From Arthrobacter sp. PAMC25284 (GTDB taxonomy: Bacteria > Actinomycetota > Actinomycetes > Actinomycetales > Micrococcaceae), in assembly GCF_019443425.1 (NCBI RefSeq), contig NZ_CP080382.1, positions 2,728,001 to 2,792,000 of the forward strand: a stretch of DNA of 64,000 nt, in the 5' to 3' direction. Positions 53,321 through 62,783 of the stretch are shown in pieces. Each line of letters starts with the position of its first letter. Positions within the stretch are counted from its first letter, which is position 1. A program made the translations under genes and the position numbers. Below the pieces are notes generated by a model that saw only the letters and a program-made list of their open reading frames with translations, ran no database searches and had not been told where the DNA came from.

Positions 53321-56300
53321 GTGATCACAGTCCTCGCCCTGCACTTCGTCCTGGCCGCTGTGGCACCGCCGCTGTTCCGGAGATTCGGCCGCAGCGCGTT
53401 CTATGCCCTGGCCGCCGTTCCCGCCGGCTCGTTCGCCTGGCTAATCCTGCAACATGGCGCCATCTACTCCCGGACCGACGCAGAACCCGACCCGGGTGCC
53501 GACACGGCCGGCACGGGCGGAGCCATCGCGCAGGTACTGCCGTGGATTCCGGACCTCAAGCTCGAATTGGCATTCCGAATGGATGCACTGTCCTGGGTCA
53601 TGTCGCTGCTGGTGCTCGGTGTGGGCGCGCTGGTCTTGGTCTACTGCGCCCGGTACTTCAAGGCAGGCGATGAGAACCTGGGCGGTTTCGGCGCCCAGCT
53701 TCTCGCCTTCGCCGGGGCGATGTTCGGGCTGGTGACTGCCGATGACCTGCTCCTGATGTTCGTCTTCTGGGAATTGACCACCGTGCTGTCCTACCTGCTG
53801 ATCGGCTATGCCCGGACCAGATTGTCCGCCCGCCGCTCGGCGCTGCAGGCCCTCATGGTGACCACTGCCGGCGGTCTGGCCATGTTTATTGGGCTGGTCA
53901 TTCTCGGTACTGCAGCAGGCACCTACCGGATCCAGGCCATCATGGAGCTGGCCCCGGCACTGGTCACGGGACCGGCCGGGGCCGCCGTGGGGGCCGCCGT
54001 CGTGCTCATCCTGATCGGTGCGGTCACCAAGTCCGCGCTGGTCCCGTTTCATTTCTGGCTCCCCGGCGCCATGGCGGCACCCACCCCCGTGAGCGCGTAC
54101 CTGCACGCCGCGGCGATGGTGAAAGCAGGCATTTACCTCGTGGCGCGCCTCGCGCCCGGGTTCAACGAGACGGCTTACTGGCTTCCGGTCGTCCTCGGCC
54201 TGGGGCTGGCCACGATGCTGGTGGGCGGCTACCGGGCTCTCCGCCAGACCGATATCAAGCTCATCCTGGCCTACGGCACAGTGAGCCAGCTCGGCTTCCT
54301 GACCATGGTGGTGGGACTCGGCACACCCGAGGCGGCCCTCGCCGGACTCGCCCTCCTTCTGGCCCACGGGCTGTTCAAAGCCACCCTCTTCCTGGTTGTG
54401 GGCATCATCGACCATCAGGCCGGAACACGTGACATCCGCCAACTTTCAGGAGTTTTTGGTTCCGCCCGTGCCCTGGCCGTCGTGGCGGCCATCGGCGCCG
54501 CCTCGATGGCCGGGCTTCCACCACTTGCCGGTTTTGTTGCGAAGGAGTCGGTCTTTGAAGCGTTCGTCGACTACGGCGCCGGTTCGGCGGCCGGGCAGCT
54601 GCTCCTGGCCGGACTGGTCATCGGCTCCATCCTGACCTTCGCTTACAGCGCCCGCTTTATGTGGGGCGCCTTCAGTGTGAAGACGGGCGTGGCACCGACA
54701 CCTTTCAAGCCGATCCCGCCGGCTTTCCTCGCCGCACCCGCGGTGCTGAGCGCCCTGACGGTTCTTTATGGGCTGTGGCCCGCCCCGGTCGACGGCTGGA
54801 TCCAGCCCTACGCTGCGCTCGTTGCCGCTGGCGGGGCGGTCGACGGCGGTGCCGGCTACCTGGCGCTGTGGCATGGATTCACCCCTGCATTGGGGCTGAC
54901 CGCCGTCACCTTCGCCCTGGGCCTCGCCATGTACTTCGGCCGGCCGGCTGTGTCCCGTCTGCAGGACCGGGTGCCCGGCTGGATCGACGGTGACCGCGCC
55001 TATCAGTTGACCATTGGTGCGCTCGACGACATCGCGGTCTGGGTGACCGGCCGGACCCAGCGCGGTTCGTTGTTCTTCTACCTTTCCGTCATCCTGACGG
55101 TCGCCTTCGTGCTGCCGCTGACCGCACTTCTGCTCGCCCGCAAGCCGCTGCCGGACGGCCTCTACCTGATCGACCCCAACTCACCGCTGCAGCTCGTGGC
55201 CGGTACCGGGATCGTCATCGGAGCGCTCGCCGCCGTACGCGCCAACAAACGGTTCCTCGCCGTGCTGATGGTGGCCGTCACCGGTTACGGGATCGCGCTG
55301 ATGTTCGCGCTGCAGGGCGCCCCCGACCTCGCCCTGACCCAGGTGCTCGTCGAGAGCATCATCCTCGTGGCGTTTGTCCTTGCCATGCGGAGCCTCCCCG
55401 CCGAACTGAGGGACCGCACCGGCGGGAAGTACCGTCTGGTCAGGGTCGTCATCGGCCTCTCATTCGGCGTCACCATGATCTTTGTGGCGATTTACGCTCT
55501 GGGCGCCCGCGTGGCGCTGCCGGTCTCGTTGGAGTTCCCGCGGCTGGCCTACGAGGGCGGCGGGGGACTGAACGTCGTTAACGTCATCCTCGTGGATATC
55601 CGCGCCTGGGACACCTTCGGCGAGATCGCGGTGCTGGCCCTGGCCGCCACCGGCGTCGCGAGCCTGATCTTCGTCCGGGGCCGCGGCGACAATATCCAGA
55701 CCTCCTCGACGGTCGCCGAAGGCACCGTGGGGAGACTGCACCGTGCCCGCGGCAGCACACGCGACGCCGCCGCCCTGGCCACGAACCGCCGGTTCGCTGC
55801 TGCCACCCGGGATGCCTGGCTTGTGGCCGGGCGTACCCTGGCCCCGGAGCGCCGCTCCATCATTTTTGAGGTTGTCACCCGGCTCATCTTCCACTCCATG
55901 ATCGTTTTTTCCCTGTACCTGCTCCTCGCCGGCCACAACCTGCCCGGCGGAGGCTTTGCCGGCGGGCTCACCGCCGGCCTCGCCCTGACCATCCGGTACC
56001 TTGCCGGCGGCCGGTTCGAATTGCGGGAAGCCACGCCCGTCAGCGCGGGCGCCCTGCTCGGGATCGGCCTCGCCACGGCCGCGGCCGCGGGCCTGGCCCC
56101 GCTGCTGCTGGGCGGACAGGTGTTCCAAAGCGCGATCATCGAGTTGTGGCTGCCCGTGTTCGGGGACATCAAGTTCGTCACGTCGACTATCTTCGACATC
56201 GGAGTGTACGTCGTCGTCGTCGGACTGGTCCTGGATGTGCTGCGCAGCCTCGGCGCGGAAATTGACGAGCATTTCGAAGAAGGCCCCCCGGAATCACCCG

Positions 56301-56368
56301 ATGCGGAATCGGGCGGGCCGGAGCCCGGCGAAGTCCCGGCCGCAACCACTGCCAGGGGGCACCAATGA
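53321..56368 (+). CDS. mrpA: Na+/H+ antiporter subunit A with fused MrpB domain
   Basis: The subunit has 1,015 residues and about 20 helices. The N-terminal proton-pumping domain resembles NuoL (MLMFVFWELTTVLSYLLIGY, KSALVPFHFWLPGAMAAPTP, YLHAAAMVKAGIYL). A DUF4040/MrpB-like region follows (ALMFALQGAPDLALTQVLVE). The C-terminal MnhB domain has HSMIVFSLYLLLAGHNLPGG. The GTG at 53321 follows GGAG with 6-nt spacing. The last base triplet overlaps mrpC (ATGA). Subunits A to G assemble into one membrane complex exporting Na+ in exchange for protons. Confidence 0.95.
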   Translation: MITVLALHFVLAAVAPPLFRRFGRSAFYALAAVPAGSFAWLILQHGAIYSRTDAEPDPGADTAGTGGAIAQVLPWIPDLKLELAFRMDALSWVMSLLVLGVGALVLVYCARYFKAGDENLGGFGAQLLAFAGAMFGLVTADDLLLMFVFWELTTVLSYLLIGYARTRLSARRSALQALMVTTAGGLAMFIGLVILGTAAGTYRIQAIMELAPALVTGPAGAAVGAAVVLILIGAVTKSALVPFHFWLPGAMAAPTPVSAYLHAAAMVKAGIYLVARLAPGFNETAYWLPVVLGLGLATMLVGGYRALRQTDIKLILAYGTVSQLGFLTMVVGLGTPEAALAGLALLLAHGLFKATLFLVVGIIDHQAGTRDIRQLSGVFGSARALAVVAAIGAASMAGLPPLAGFVAKESVFEAFVDYGAGSAAGQLLLAGLVIGSILTFAYSARFMWGAFSVKTGVAPTPFKPIPPAFLAAPAVLSALTVLYGLWPAPVDGWIQPYAALVAAGGAVDGGAGYLALWHGFTPALGLTAVTFALGLAMYFGRPAVSRLQDRVPGWIDGDRAYQLTIGALDDIAVWVTGRTQRGSLFFYLSVILTVAFVLPLTALLLARKPLPDGLYLIDPNSPLQLVAGTGIVIGALAAVRANKRFLAVLMVAVTGYGIALMFALQGAPDLALTQVLVESIILVAFVLAMRSLPAELRDRTGGKYRLVRVVIGLSFGVTMIFVAIYALGARVALPVSLEFPRLAYEGGGGLNVVNVILVDIRAWDTFGEIAVLALAATGVASLIFVRGRGDNIQTSSTVAEGTVGRLHRARGSTRDAAALATNRRFAAATRDAWLVAGRTLAPERRSIIFEVVTRLIFHSMIVFSLYLLLAGHNLPGGGFAGGLTAGLALTIRYLAGGRFELREATPVSAGALLGIGLATAAAAGLAPLLLGGQVFQSAIIELWLPVFGDIKFVTSTIFDIGVYVVVVGLVLDVLRSLGAEIDEHFEEGPPESPDAESGGPEPGEVPAATTARGHQ

Positions 56369-56880
56369 GCGTCAATCTGACCCTGCTGCTGGTCATGGGA
56401 GCCTTGTACGCCTGCGGCATCTACCTGATCCTGGAACGCAGCCTCACCCGCGTCGTGCTGGGCCTGATGCTGCTGGCCAACGCCACGAACCTGTTGATCC
56501 TTGCCACCGGCGGCTTCGCAGGACGTGCGCCGATCTTCAGCCAGGACACCGACCCCAATGACTACAGCGACCCCCTGCCGCAGGCGCTGATCCTGACGTC
56601 GATCGTGATCTCATTCGCTGTCACCGCCTTTTTGCTGGGCATCATCTACCGCACCTGGGCCCTGGCCCGGCGGGACGACATCCAGGATGACGCTGAGGAC
56701 CGCCGTGTGGCGGCGACGCCCAGCTTCGACGCCGAGGATGACGCCGAGATCCCCGCCGAGACGTCGGAATTCCCGCTGACCATAACAGGCTCCGACGCCA
56801 CCAGGGCCGCGAACCTTGCGGCAGAAGAACAACCAGGCTCCCTCCGGGCGGCCCCGAAACCGGAAGGCGGCAGGCCGTGA
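56365..56880 (+). CDS. mrpC: Na+/H+ antiporter subunit C
   Basis: The 171-residue NuoK-like subunit has three helices: LTLLLVMGALYACGIYLIL, VVLGLMLLANATNLLILATG and LILTSIVISFAVTAFLLGII. A hydrophilic C-terminal extension of about 70 residues is longer than in Bacillus MrpC (about 113). The start overlaps the mrpA stop, and the stop overlaps the mrpD GTG. Confidence 0.94.
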   Translation: MSVNLTLLLVMGALYACGIYLILERSLTRVVLGLMLLANATNLLILATGGFAGRAPIFSQDTDPNDYSDPLPQALILTSIVISFAVTAFLLGIIYRTWALARRDDIQDDAEDRRVAATPSFDAEDDAEIPAETSEFPLTITGSDATRAANLAAEEQPGSLRAAPKPEGGRP

Positions 56881-58514
56881 ACATCGCCAGCTTCGCCCCG
56901 CTGGCCGTCCTCCTTCCGGTCCTCGGTGCGGCATTGACTTTCCTGCTGATCCGGCAGGCCCGCAACCAGCGGATCGTCAGCATCGCCGTGCTGTCCGTGA
57001 CCCTGCTGCTTGAGTGCTGGCTGCTCGCGACCGTGTGGGAGGGCGGGGCGGCGGCCGTGAACATCGGCGGCTGGCTTCCGCCCTGGGGCATCGTGCTGGT
57101 CGTGGACCAGTTCTCGTCGCTGATGCTCGTAGTCTCCTCCACGGTGAGTCTCGCCGTGCTCGTCTACGCGACAGGGCAGGGCATGGCGGACGGCGACGAG
57201 GACGCCCCGGTCTCGATCTTCCACCCCACCTATCTGATCCTGGTGGCCGGCGTGTCCAACGCCTTCCTGTCCGGTGACCTGTTCAACCTCTATGTCGGAT
57301 TCGAGATCCTGCTGACCGCCAGCTACGTCCTGATGACTTTGGGCGGGACCGGCCCCCGGATCCGCGCCGGGGTGACCTACGTGGTGGTCTCGGTGGTTTC
57401 CTCGGTGCTCTTCCTGATCGCTATCGCCATGATTTACGGCGCCACCGGAACCATCAATATGGCGGATCTTGCGCTCAAGCTCGCGGACGTGGACCCGGGC
57501 ACCCGGGACCTGCTGCACGTAATGCTGCTCGTGGCGTTCGGGATCAAGGCCGCGGTGTTCCCGCTGTCCTTCTGGCTCCCGGACTCCTATCCGACGGCGC
57601 CGGCCCCTGTCACCGCGGTGTTCGCCGGGCTGCTGACCAAAGTGGGCGTCTACGCGATGGTACGGACGGAGACGCTCCTGTTCCCCGGGGATGCGCTCAA
57701 CGCCCCGTTGATGGTCGCAGCACTGCTGACCATGGTGGTCGGCATCCTCGGCGCACTGGCCCAGAGCGACATCAAGAGGCTTCTGTCCTTCACCCTGGTC
57801 AGCCACATCGGCTACATGGTCTTCGGACTCGCCCTGTCCACCGTGGCCGGGCTGGGCGCCGCCGTCTTCTACGTGGCCCACCACATCACCATCCAGACCA
57901 GTCTGTTCCTGGTGACCGGCCTGATTGAACGCCGCGGCGGCAGTTCCTCGGTGGACCGGCTGGCAGGGCTGGCGAAACTCTCCCCGCTGCTGGGCGTACT
58001 GTTCTTCCTCCCCGCCATGAACCTGGCCGGGATCCCGCCGTTCTCCGGCTTCCTCGGCAAACTCGGCCTCGTGCAGGCCGGCGTGCAGCTCGGCACACCA
58101 TTGGCCTACGCGCTGGTGACCGGGGGAGTGCTGACCAGCCTGCTGACCCTGCTCGCCGTCGCCCGGGTCTGGAACAGGGCCTTCTGGCGCCAGCCCGCGG
58201 ACGCCGAACACCCCGACCCGGTACTGCTCGCCGCTCCCGCGGATTCAGCCACGGGAGACCGGGCAGGAAAAACCAATGTCACGCTGCTGCCGCGAACGAT
58301 GGTGGGGTCCACCCTCGGCCTCGTGATCGCCGGCGTCGCACTCACGGTATTCGCCGGGCCGCTGTTCCAGCTCGCAGACCACTCCGCGCAGGAGATGCTG
58401 GACCGGTCCGCCTATATCCAGTCGGTACTCGGCGAGGAAACCCCGGTCCCCGCGGCTCCGCAATCCGGGCAGGCCCAGCCGCAGAACAGCCCGCAGCCGG
58501 GGGCCGGGACATGA
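56877..58514 (+). CDS. mrpD: Na+/H+ antiporter subunit D
   Basis: The 545-residue NuoM/N-like proton-translocating subunit has about 14 helices. Conserved segments are GDLFNLYVGFEILLTASYVL, FGIKAAVFPLSFWLPDSYPT (with the conserved helix Lys) and FAGLLTKVGVYAMVRTETLL. It starts with GTG overlapping the mrpC stop (GTGA) and ends overlapping mrpE. It is the second ion-pathway subunit of the Mrp complex. Confidence 0.95.
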   Translation: MNIASFAPLAVLLPVLGAALTFLLIRQARNQRIVSIAVLSVTLLLECWLLATVWEGGAAAVNIGGWLPPWGIVLVVDQFSSLMLVVSSTVSLAVLVYATGQGMADGDEDAPVSIFHPTYLILVAGVSNAFLSGDLFNLYVGFEILLTASYVLMTLGGTGPRIRAGVTYVVVSVVSSVLFLIAIAMIYGATGTINMADLALKLADVDPGTRDLLHVMLLVAFGIKAAVFPLSFWLPDSYPTAPAPVTAVFAGLLTKVGVYAMVRTETLLFPGDALNAPLMVAALLTMVVGILGALAQSDIKRLLSFTLVSHIGYMVFGLALSTVAGLGAAVFYVAHHITIQTSLFLVTGLIERRGGSSSVDRLAGLAKLSPLLGVLFFLPAMNLAGIPPFSGFLGKLGLVQAGVQLGTPLAYALVTGGVLTSLLTLLAVARVWNRAFWRQPADAEHPDPVLLAAPADSATGDRAGKTNVTLLPRTMVGSTLGLVIAGVALTVFAGPLFQLADHSAQEMLDRSAYIQSVLGEETPVPAAPQSGQAQPQNSPQPGAGT

Positions 58515-59056
58515 GCAGGCAGCGGATCTCACTCCGCCAGGAAGTGCCCCTGCTCGTCTGGCTCGTCTTCGTCTGGGGCGCGCTGTGGCAGGACTTCAGC
58601 GCGGGTAACCTGCTCTTCGGTGCCTTGATCTCGGTGGTGGTCGCCCGGCTGCTTTACCTTCCCCCGGTGGAGCTGGGCGGCCGGTTCAATGTGCTGCGCG
58701 CCATCGCGTTCGCCGTCATCTTCCTGGGCAAAGTGGTGGCGGCGAGCATCCAGCTTCTGGTGCTGGCCGTGGTGACCGGGCCGCGGGTGATCAGCGCCAT
58801 CGTCGCGGTCCCCCTGCGCAGCCACTCCGATCTGCTGGTCACGGCCACGGGGCACGTCATCTCGCTGATCCCGGGCTCGCTGGTGGTGGAGGTGGACCGG
58901 TCCACCTCCACGCTCTACATCCACGGAATCAACGTCCGTACTGCCCGGGACGTGGCCCGGCTCCGCAAGGAGGTCCGCGACACCGAGGCCGGGCTGATCC
59001 GCATCATGGGGTCGCGCGAGGAATTGTCCGCCCTAAAACAGGAGGGGGGCGCGTGA
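58511..59056 (+). CDS. mrpE: Na+/H+ antiporter subunit E
   Basis: The 181-residue subunit has two or three N-terminal helices (LLVWLVFVWGALWQDFSAGN, AIAFAVIFLGKVVAASIQLL) and the MrpE cytoplasmic part with LVTATGHVISLIPGSLVVEV and STSTLYIHGINV. Its start overlaps mrpD and its stop overlaps mrpF, so the operon is fully coupled. Confidence 0.94.
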   Translation: MSRQRISLRQEVPLLVWLVFVWGALWQDFSAGNLLFGALISVVVARLLYLPPVELGGRFNVLRAIAFAVIFLGKVVAASIQLLVLAVVTGPRVISAIVAVPLRSHSDLLVTATGHVISLIPGSLVVEVDRSTSTLYIHGINVRTARDVARLRKEVRDTEAGLIRIMGSREELSALKQEGGA

Positions 59057-59331
59057 TGCAGCTCGTCCTGACCGTGACCGCCATCGTTTTGTCCCTGGCC
59101 GCCGTCGGAGCGATTATCCGGATCGCGGTCGGCCCCTCGCTGCTGGATCGGGTGCTCGCGGCCGACGTGCTGCTGGCCATTTTTGCGGCCGCGCTGTGCA
59201 TCGACATGGCCGTGAACCGCCGCCTCAACAACATCATGCTGGTTGTGGCGATCTCCATCATCGGCTTTGTCGGATCCGTGACCGTGGCCCGGTTCGTCGC
59301 GGACCGAAGGGAGACTCCCCGTGACTCCTGA
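59053..59331 (+). CDS. mrpF: Na+/H+ antiporter subunit F
   Basis: The 92-residue subunit has three helices and the family motif VGPSLLDRVLAADVLLAIFA. Either GTG at 59053 or the adjacent ATG at 59056 starts it; both lie at the mrpE stop. The C-terminus overlaps the mrpG start. Confidence 0.94.
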   Translation: MMQLVLTVTAIVLSLAAVGAIIRIAVGPSLLDRVLAADVLLAIFAAALCIDMAVNRRLNNIMLVVAISIIGFVGSVTVARFVADRRETPRDS

Positions 59332-59749
59332 GGATTTCCCCGTCGAGGCAGTGATCGACGCCGTCTCCGCCGTCTTTATGGTGGCCGGCGCCCTGCTGTC
59401 GCTCGCGGCGGCCATCGGGCTGCTGCGTTTCCCGGATCTTATGAGCCGGATGCACGCCGCCACCAAACCCCAGGTGCTGGGTCTGTTCCTGCTGCTCTTC
59501 GCCCTGGGGCTGCAGATGCGGACCTGGTGGGTGTGGCCCGTCCTGCTGGTGGCCTGGATCTTTCAGCTGCTCACCGTGCCTGTGTCCGCCCACATGGTGG
59601 GCAGGGCAGGCTACCGGACCAAGCACCTGCACCCGGAGCTGTTGAGCACGGACGAGCTCGAAGCCGTGGTCCAGCAGGCGGCCGCCCAGCCTGATCCGAA
59701 CGCCGACGACGGCGGGCCTGCCGGATCCGGCGCACCGCACGGCAGGTAA
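59321..59749 (+). CDS. mrpG: Na+/H+ antiporter subunit G
   Basis: The 142-residue subunit has three helices: VSAVFMVAGALLSLAAAIGL, LGLFLLLFALGLQM and WVWPVLLVAWIFQLLTVPVS. The family motif RFPDLMSRMHAATKPQ lies between the first two. GTG at 59321 overlaps the end of mrpF by 11 bases. It closes the complete mrpA-G set. The acidic tail after residue 110 is not conserved. Confidence 0.94.
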   Translation: MTPEDFPVEAVIDAVSAVFMVAGALLSLAAAIGLLRFPDLMSRMHAATKPQVLGLFLLLFALGLQMRTWWVWPVLLVAWIFQLLTVPVSAHMVGRAGYRTKHLHPELLSTDELEAVVQQAAAQPDPNADDGGPAGSGAPHGR

Positions 59750-59779
59750 GCCGACGGCAGTCCGTCCGGCCGCTGGCGC

Positions 59780-60043
59780 TTAGACGATGTCCTGGGTTTT
59801 AGCGAAGCGGGTGATGGCCCGCTGGGTGCCACGGTTCGCGAGGACCTGGATGATGGCGCTGACCGACGCCGAGATGAGAGCAAATGTCAGTGCGTGGCGC
59901 AGGGTGGTGGGAACGTCGTCGTCGTCGCCTTTGGGCGGTTTGGACCCGGTGATCTTTTCCCAAGTGGTGTCGACCAACTTGGTGCCGACGAAACCGGCGA
60001 GCAGGCTGATGCCGGTGCCGAGCAGTTTGATGAAGAGGTTCAT
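59780..60043 (-). CDS. DUF4235 small membrane protein
   Basis: The 87-residue protein has two helices (LGTGISLLAGFVGTKLVD and HALTFALISASVSAIIQVLA) around a short acidic loop (PPKGDDDDVPT). This is the layout of the actinobacterial DUF4235 family, whose function is unknown. It is convergent with the mrp operon. The ATG at 60043 follows GGAGTCCCGGT. Confidence 0.88.
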   Translation of the reverse strand: MNLFIKLLGTGISLLAGFVGTKLVDTTWEKITGSKPPKGDDDDVPTTLRHALTFALISASVSAIIQVLANRGTQRAITRFAKTQDIV

Positions 60044-60208
60044 ACCGGGACTCCTAGGGGGCGGGAACTGGACTTGACCAGCCTAACGTTTTCGCCGGGC
60101 CCGTCCATACCGGCCGTCCGGCTCCGGCTGCGCCGCCGGGACCGGGCAGAATACGTCTTTCGGCCGCCGAATGTTACTGCAGGCCGTGAAAGCGCGGCGC
60201 TTCAGGTG

Positions 60209-60214
60209 TAAGCT
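60209..60214 (+). promoter_or_regulatory. -10-like element upstream of the TPP riboswitch
   Basis: TAAGCT lies 33 bp before the riboswitch core. No convincing -35 box is seen. It is the best -10 candidate in the short upstream region. Confidence 0.35.
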
Positions 60215-60246
60215 GGGCCACGCCCACAAGGGTGATTTTTAATACG

Positions 60247-60368
60247 ACAGGGGAGCGCCGCCGGCGACACCACTGGAGAAATCCAGAGGCATCACAGGCG
60301 GGCGCTGAGAGTGCGGACAGCCGCAGACCCTCGAACCTGATCCGGTTAGTACCGGCGCAAGGGAGTCG
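60247..60368 (+). promoter_or_regulatory. TPP (THI-box) riboswitch
   Basis: The conserved thiamine pyrophosphate aptamer is clear: ACAGGGGAGC at the 5' side, GCTGAGAGTGCGG, then ACCTGATCCGGTTAGTACC and GGCGCAAGGGAGT. It precedes ykoE by about 80 nt. TPP binding should switch off expression of the thiamine transporter operon. Confidence 0.95.
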
Positions 60369-60378
60369 AGTTCTCAGA

Positions 60379-60440
60379 GTGCCCGGTGCGGCGGCGGAAG
60401 CTGTCGGACCGGGCACCCTCCCCTCCTGTTCCTCAGGAGG
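60379..60440 (+). promoter_or_regulatory. Expression platform of the TPP riboswitch: stem plus RBS-sequestering hairpin
   Basis: GTGCCCGGT (60379-60387) pairs with ACCGGGCAC (60408-60416). Downstream, CCTCCTG (60422-60428) pairs exactly with CAGGAGG (60434-60440), which is the Shine-Dalgarno sequence of ykoE. There is no T run after either stem, so control is probably at translation initiation. Confidence 0.75.
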
Positions 60441-60445
60441 ACGGC

Positions 60446-61093
60446 ATGACATCTGTAGTAACCAAGAAGACCAGCTATAACTGGCGCGTTGTGGACATCG
60501 TGGTGGCCGCGTTGATCGCGGTCGCCGGCGGCGTGATCTTCTGGGCCTGGTCCCAGGGCGCCAACGTGATTTCCGCGCCCATTAATGCACTCTATCCGCC
60601 GCTCACCGGCCTCTACGCCGGCGGCTGGATGATCCCGGCCGTGCTGGGCATGCTCATCATCCGAAAGCCCGGAGCCGCTTTGTTCTGCGAAACCGTGGCC
60701 GCGACAGGTGAGTTGTTCATGGGCTCGCAATACGGGGTCGCGGTGCTCACCTCGGGCCTGCTGCAGGGCCTCGGCGCGGAGCTGGTGTTCGCGCTGGTCC
60801 TGTACAAGAAGTTCAGCGTCCCGGCTCTCTACCGGAAGTTCAACCTGCCGGTGGCGTTGCTGGCCGGTGCCGGCGCGGGCCTGTTCTGCGGACTCAATGA
60901 CTCGTTTACGCCGTGGGGCTGGAACATCGCCTATGCCGCACCGGACAAGCTTGTCTACATCATCTGCACCACCATCTCCGGAGCCCTCATCGCCGGCGGG
61001 CTGTCCTGGCTCGCGACCCGGGGCCTGGCCAGGACCGGTGTCCTGGGCTCGTTTGCCTCCCGCAAGGCCGCCACGGAGCCCGTCTTTTCCTGA
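60446..61093 (+). CDS. ykoE: ECF transporter S component for thiamine/HMP (YkoE)
   Basis: The 215-residue membrane protein has about six helices: WRVVDIVVAALIAVAGGVIF, GLYAGGWMIPAVLGMLIIRK, YGVAVLTSGLLQGLGAELVF and VYIICTTISGALIAGGLSWL. It is the substrate-binding subunit of the YkoEDC energy-coupling-factor transporter for thiamine or its pyrimidine precursor. The ATG at 60446 follows AGGAGG, which is sequestered in a hairpin behind a TPP riboswitch. ykoD follows after 16 bp. Confidence 0.94.
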   Translation: MTSVVTKKTSYNWRVVDIVVAALIAVAGGVIFWAWSQGANVISAPINALYPPLTGLYAGGWMIPAVLGMLIIRKPGAALFCETVAATGELFMGSQYGVAVLTSGLLQGLGAELVFALVLYKKFSVPALYRKFNLPVALLAGAGAGLFCGLNDSFTPWGWNIAYAAPDKLVYIICTTISGALIAGGLSWLATRGLARTGVLGSFASRKAATEPVFS

Positions 61094-61109
61094 TCACGGG
61101 ACAGCCCTC

Positions 61110-62783
61110 ATGACATCGATTCAGGCAGTCCGCCCCGCGGCCGTCACGGCACGGGGTTGGGGCTGGCGGCATGCCGGGCGAGCCCGGCCCGCCGTGAATG
61201 CGCTGGACCTGGACATCCGGCCTGGCGAACGGGTCCTCCTGCTGGGCCCATCCGGCGCTGGCAAATCCACCCTGCTCCATGCCCTCGCGGGCGTGCTCGG
61301 CGATAGTTCCGCCGGTGAGCCAGGTGAATCCGGTGATACCGGGGATTCCGACGAGACCGGCAGCCTCCTGATCGACGGGGCCCCGCCCCGGGACCGGCGT
61401 GGCCGTGCCGGCCTGGTCCAGCAGGACCCGGAGACCCAGGTCGTGCTGTCCCGGGTCGGTGACGACGTAGCTTTCGGCGCCGAAAACCTATCGGTGCCTC
61501 CCGCGGAAATCTGGGCGCGCGTGCACGAATCACTCGACGACGTCGGGCTCGGCGCACTGTCCCAGGACCATCCCACGTCGGCCCTCTCGGGCGGACAGAA
61601 GCAGCGGCTGGCGCTGGCCGGCATCCTGGCCATGCGCCCCGGGCTGCTGCTGCTGGATGAGCCCACCGCCAACCTGGACCCCGCCGGTGTGCTCGAAGTC
61701 CGCGACGCGGTAGGCCGCTGCCTGGAAAAGACCGGGGCCACCCTGGTGGTCGTGGAGCACCGCGTTGCGGTCTGGAAAGATCTCGTGGACCGGATCGTGG
61801 TGCTGCAGCCGGGCTCCGCCACGGAGCCGGCAGTGCTGATCGACGGCACGCCGGACGCGGTGCTTGATCAGGCGCGGGACATGCTCATGGCTGCGGGCGT
61901 CTGGGTGCCTGGCCATGTGCCCGCCACCCGGGCCCGCACCACAGCCCGGCGGGGTGATGCTGCCGCACACGGTGCGGGACGGGGCGCCGGGCCCTCTGCC
62001 GCAGGCGGCGTGCTGCTCGCCGCGGAACAGCTGGCGGTTTCGCGCGCGCAGCCGCGACGGGCCGGGCTCCGGGACGGCTTCCGCCGGATTGCCCCGCAGC
62101 CCGTGCAGGCCGGGATCACCACCGGGGTCCGCGCCGGCGAAGCCCTGACCATCACCGGCCCGAACGGCGCCGGGAAATCGACCTTCGCGCTGACACTGGC
62201 AGGCTTGCTCCGCCCCGTCGCCGGAACCGTGAGCGCCAGCGATGCCCTGAGCGCCGGCGTCGGAAGTGACCCCTACCAGTGGAAGGCCCAACAGCTGATT
62301 GCACGGATCGGGACGGTGTTCCAGGAACCCGAGCACCAGTTCGTCACCGGCCGGGTGATCGATGAACTGATGTTCGGCCCCCGCCACCTCGGCTACGGAG
62401 AGGACCGGGTGGAGGAGCTTTTGGAGCGGCTGCGGCTGACCGACCTCGTGGATGCCAACCCCTACACGCTCTCCGGCGGGGAGAAGCGGCGGCTGTCGGT
62501 GGCCACCGTCCTCGCCGCCCACCCACAGGTGCTGGTCCTTGACGAGCCCACCTTCGGCCAGGACGCAAACACGTGGGCCGAGCTCGCTTCCTTCCTGTCC
62601 GAGCTGCTCGATGCCGGAACCGCGATCGTCTCCGTGACCCATGACCAGGAATTTACGGCAGCCCTGGGCGGTACGGAACTCAGCCTCGGCGCTCCGGGCC
62701 GCGCCGGGCGCGGCAGCCGGGAGCACGGCGGGGGCCACCATGACCTCCGGGGCCGCGAACTGCCCGGGGCGGCCCCGTCATGA
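61110..62783 (+). CDS. ykoD: ECF transporter double ATPase for thiamine/HMP (YkoD)
   Basis: The 557-residue protein carries two ABC ATPase domains. The first has Walker A LLGPSGAGKSTLL, signature ALSGGQKQRL and Walker B GLLLLDEPTANLDP. The second has ITGPNGAGKSTFAL, TLSGGEKRRLSVATVL and VLVLDEPTFGQD. The linker near residues 260-300 is Ala/Arg-rich. Both ATP sites look intact. The ATG at 61110 lies 16 bp after the ykoE stop, and the stop overlaps the ykoC ATG by four bases. Confidence 0.95.
   Translation: MTSIQAVRPAAVTARGWGWRHAGRARPAVNALDLDIRPGERVLLLGPSGAGKSTLLHALAGVLGDSSAGEPGESGDTGDSDETGSLLIDGAPPRDRRGRAGLVQQDPETQVVLSRVGDDVAFGAENLSVPPAEIWARVHESLDDVGLGALSQDHPTSALSGGQKQRLALAGILAMRPGLLLLDEPTANLDPAGVLEVRDAVGRCLEKTGATLVVVEHRVAVWKDLVDRIVVLQPGSATEPAVLIDGTPDAVLDQARDMLMAAGVWVPGHVPATRARTTARRGDAAAHGAGRGAGPSAAGGVLLAAEQLAVSRAQPRRAGLRDGFRRIAPQPVQAGITTGVRAGEALTITGPNGAGKSTFALTLAGLLRPVAGTVSASDALSAGVGSDPYQWKAQQLIARIGTVFQEPEHQFVTGRVIDELMFGPRHLGYGEDRVEELLERLRLTDLVDANPYTLSGGEKRRLSVATVLAAHPQVLVLDEPTFGQDANTWAELASFLSELLDAGTAIVSVTHDQEFTAALGGTELSLGAPGRAGRGSREHGGGHHDLRGRELPGAAPS

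Noticed and set aside
60708..61109. N-terminal extension of YkoD
   Set aside because: It is a Ser/Arg/Cys-rich shadow of ykoE in another frame; the ATG at 61110 begins the ABC ATPase.
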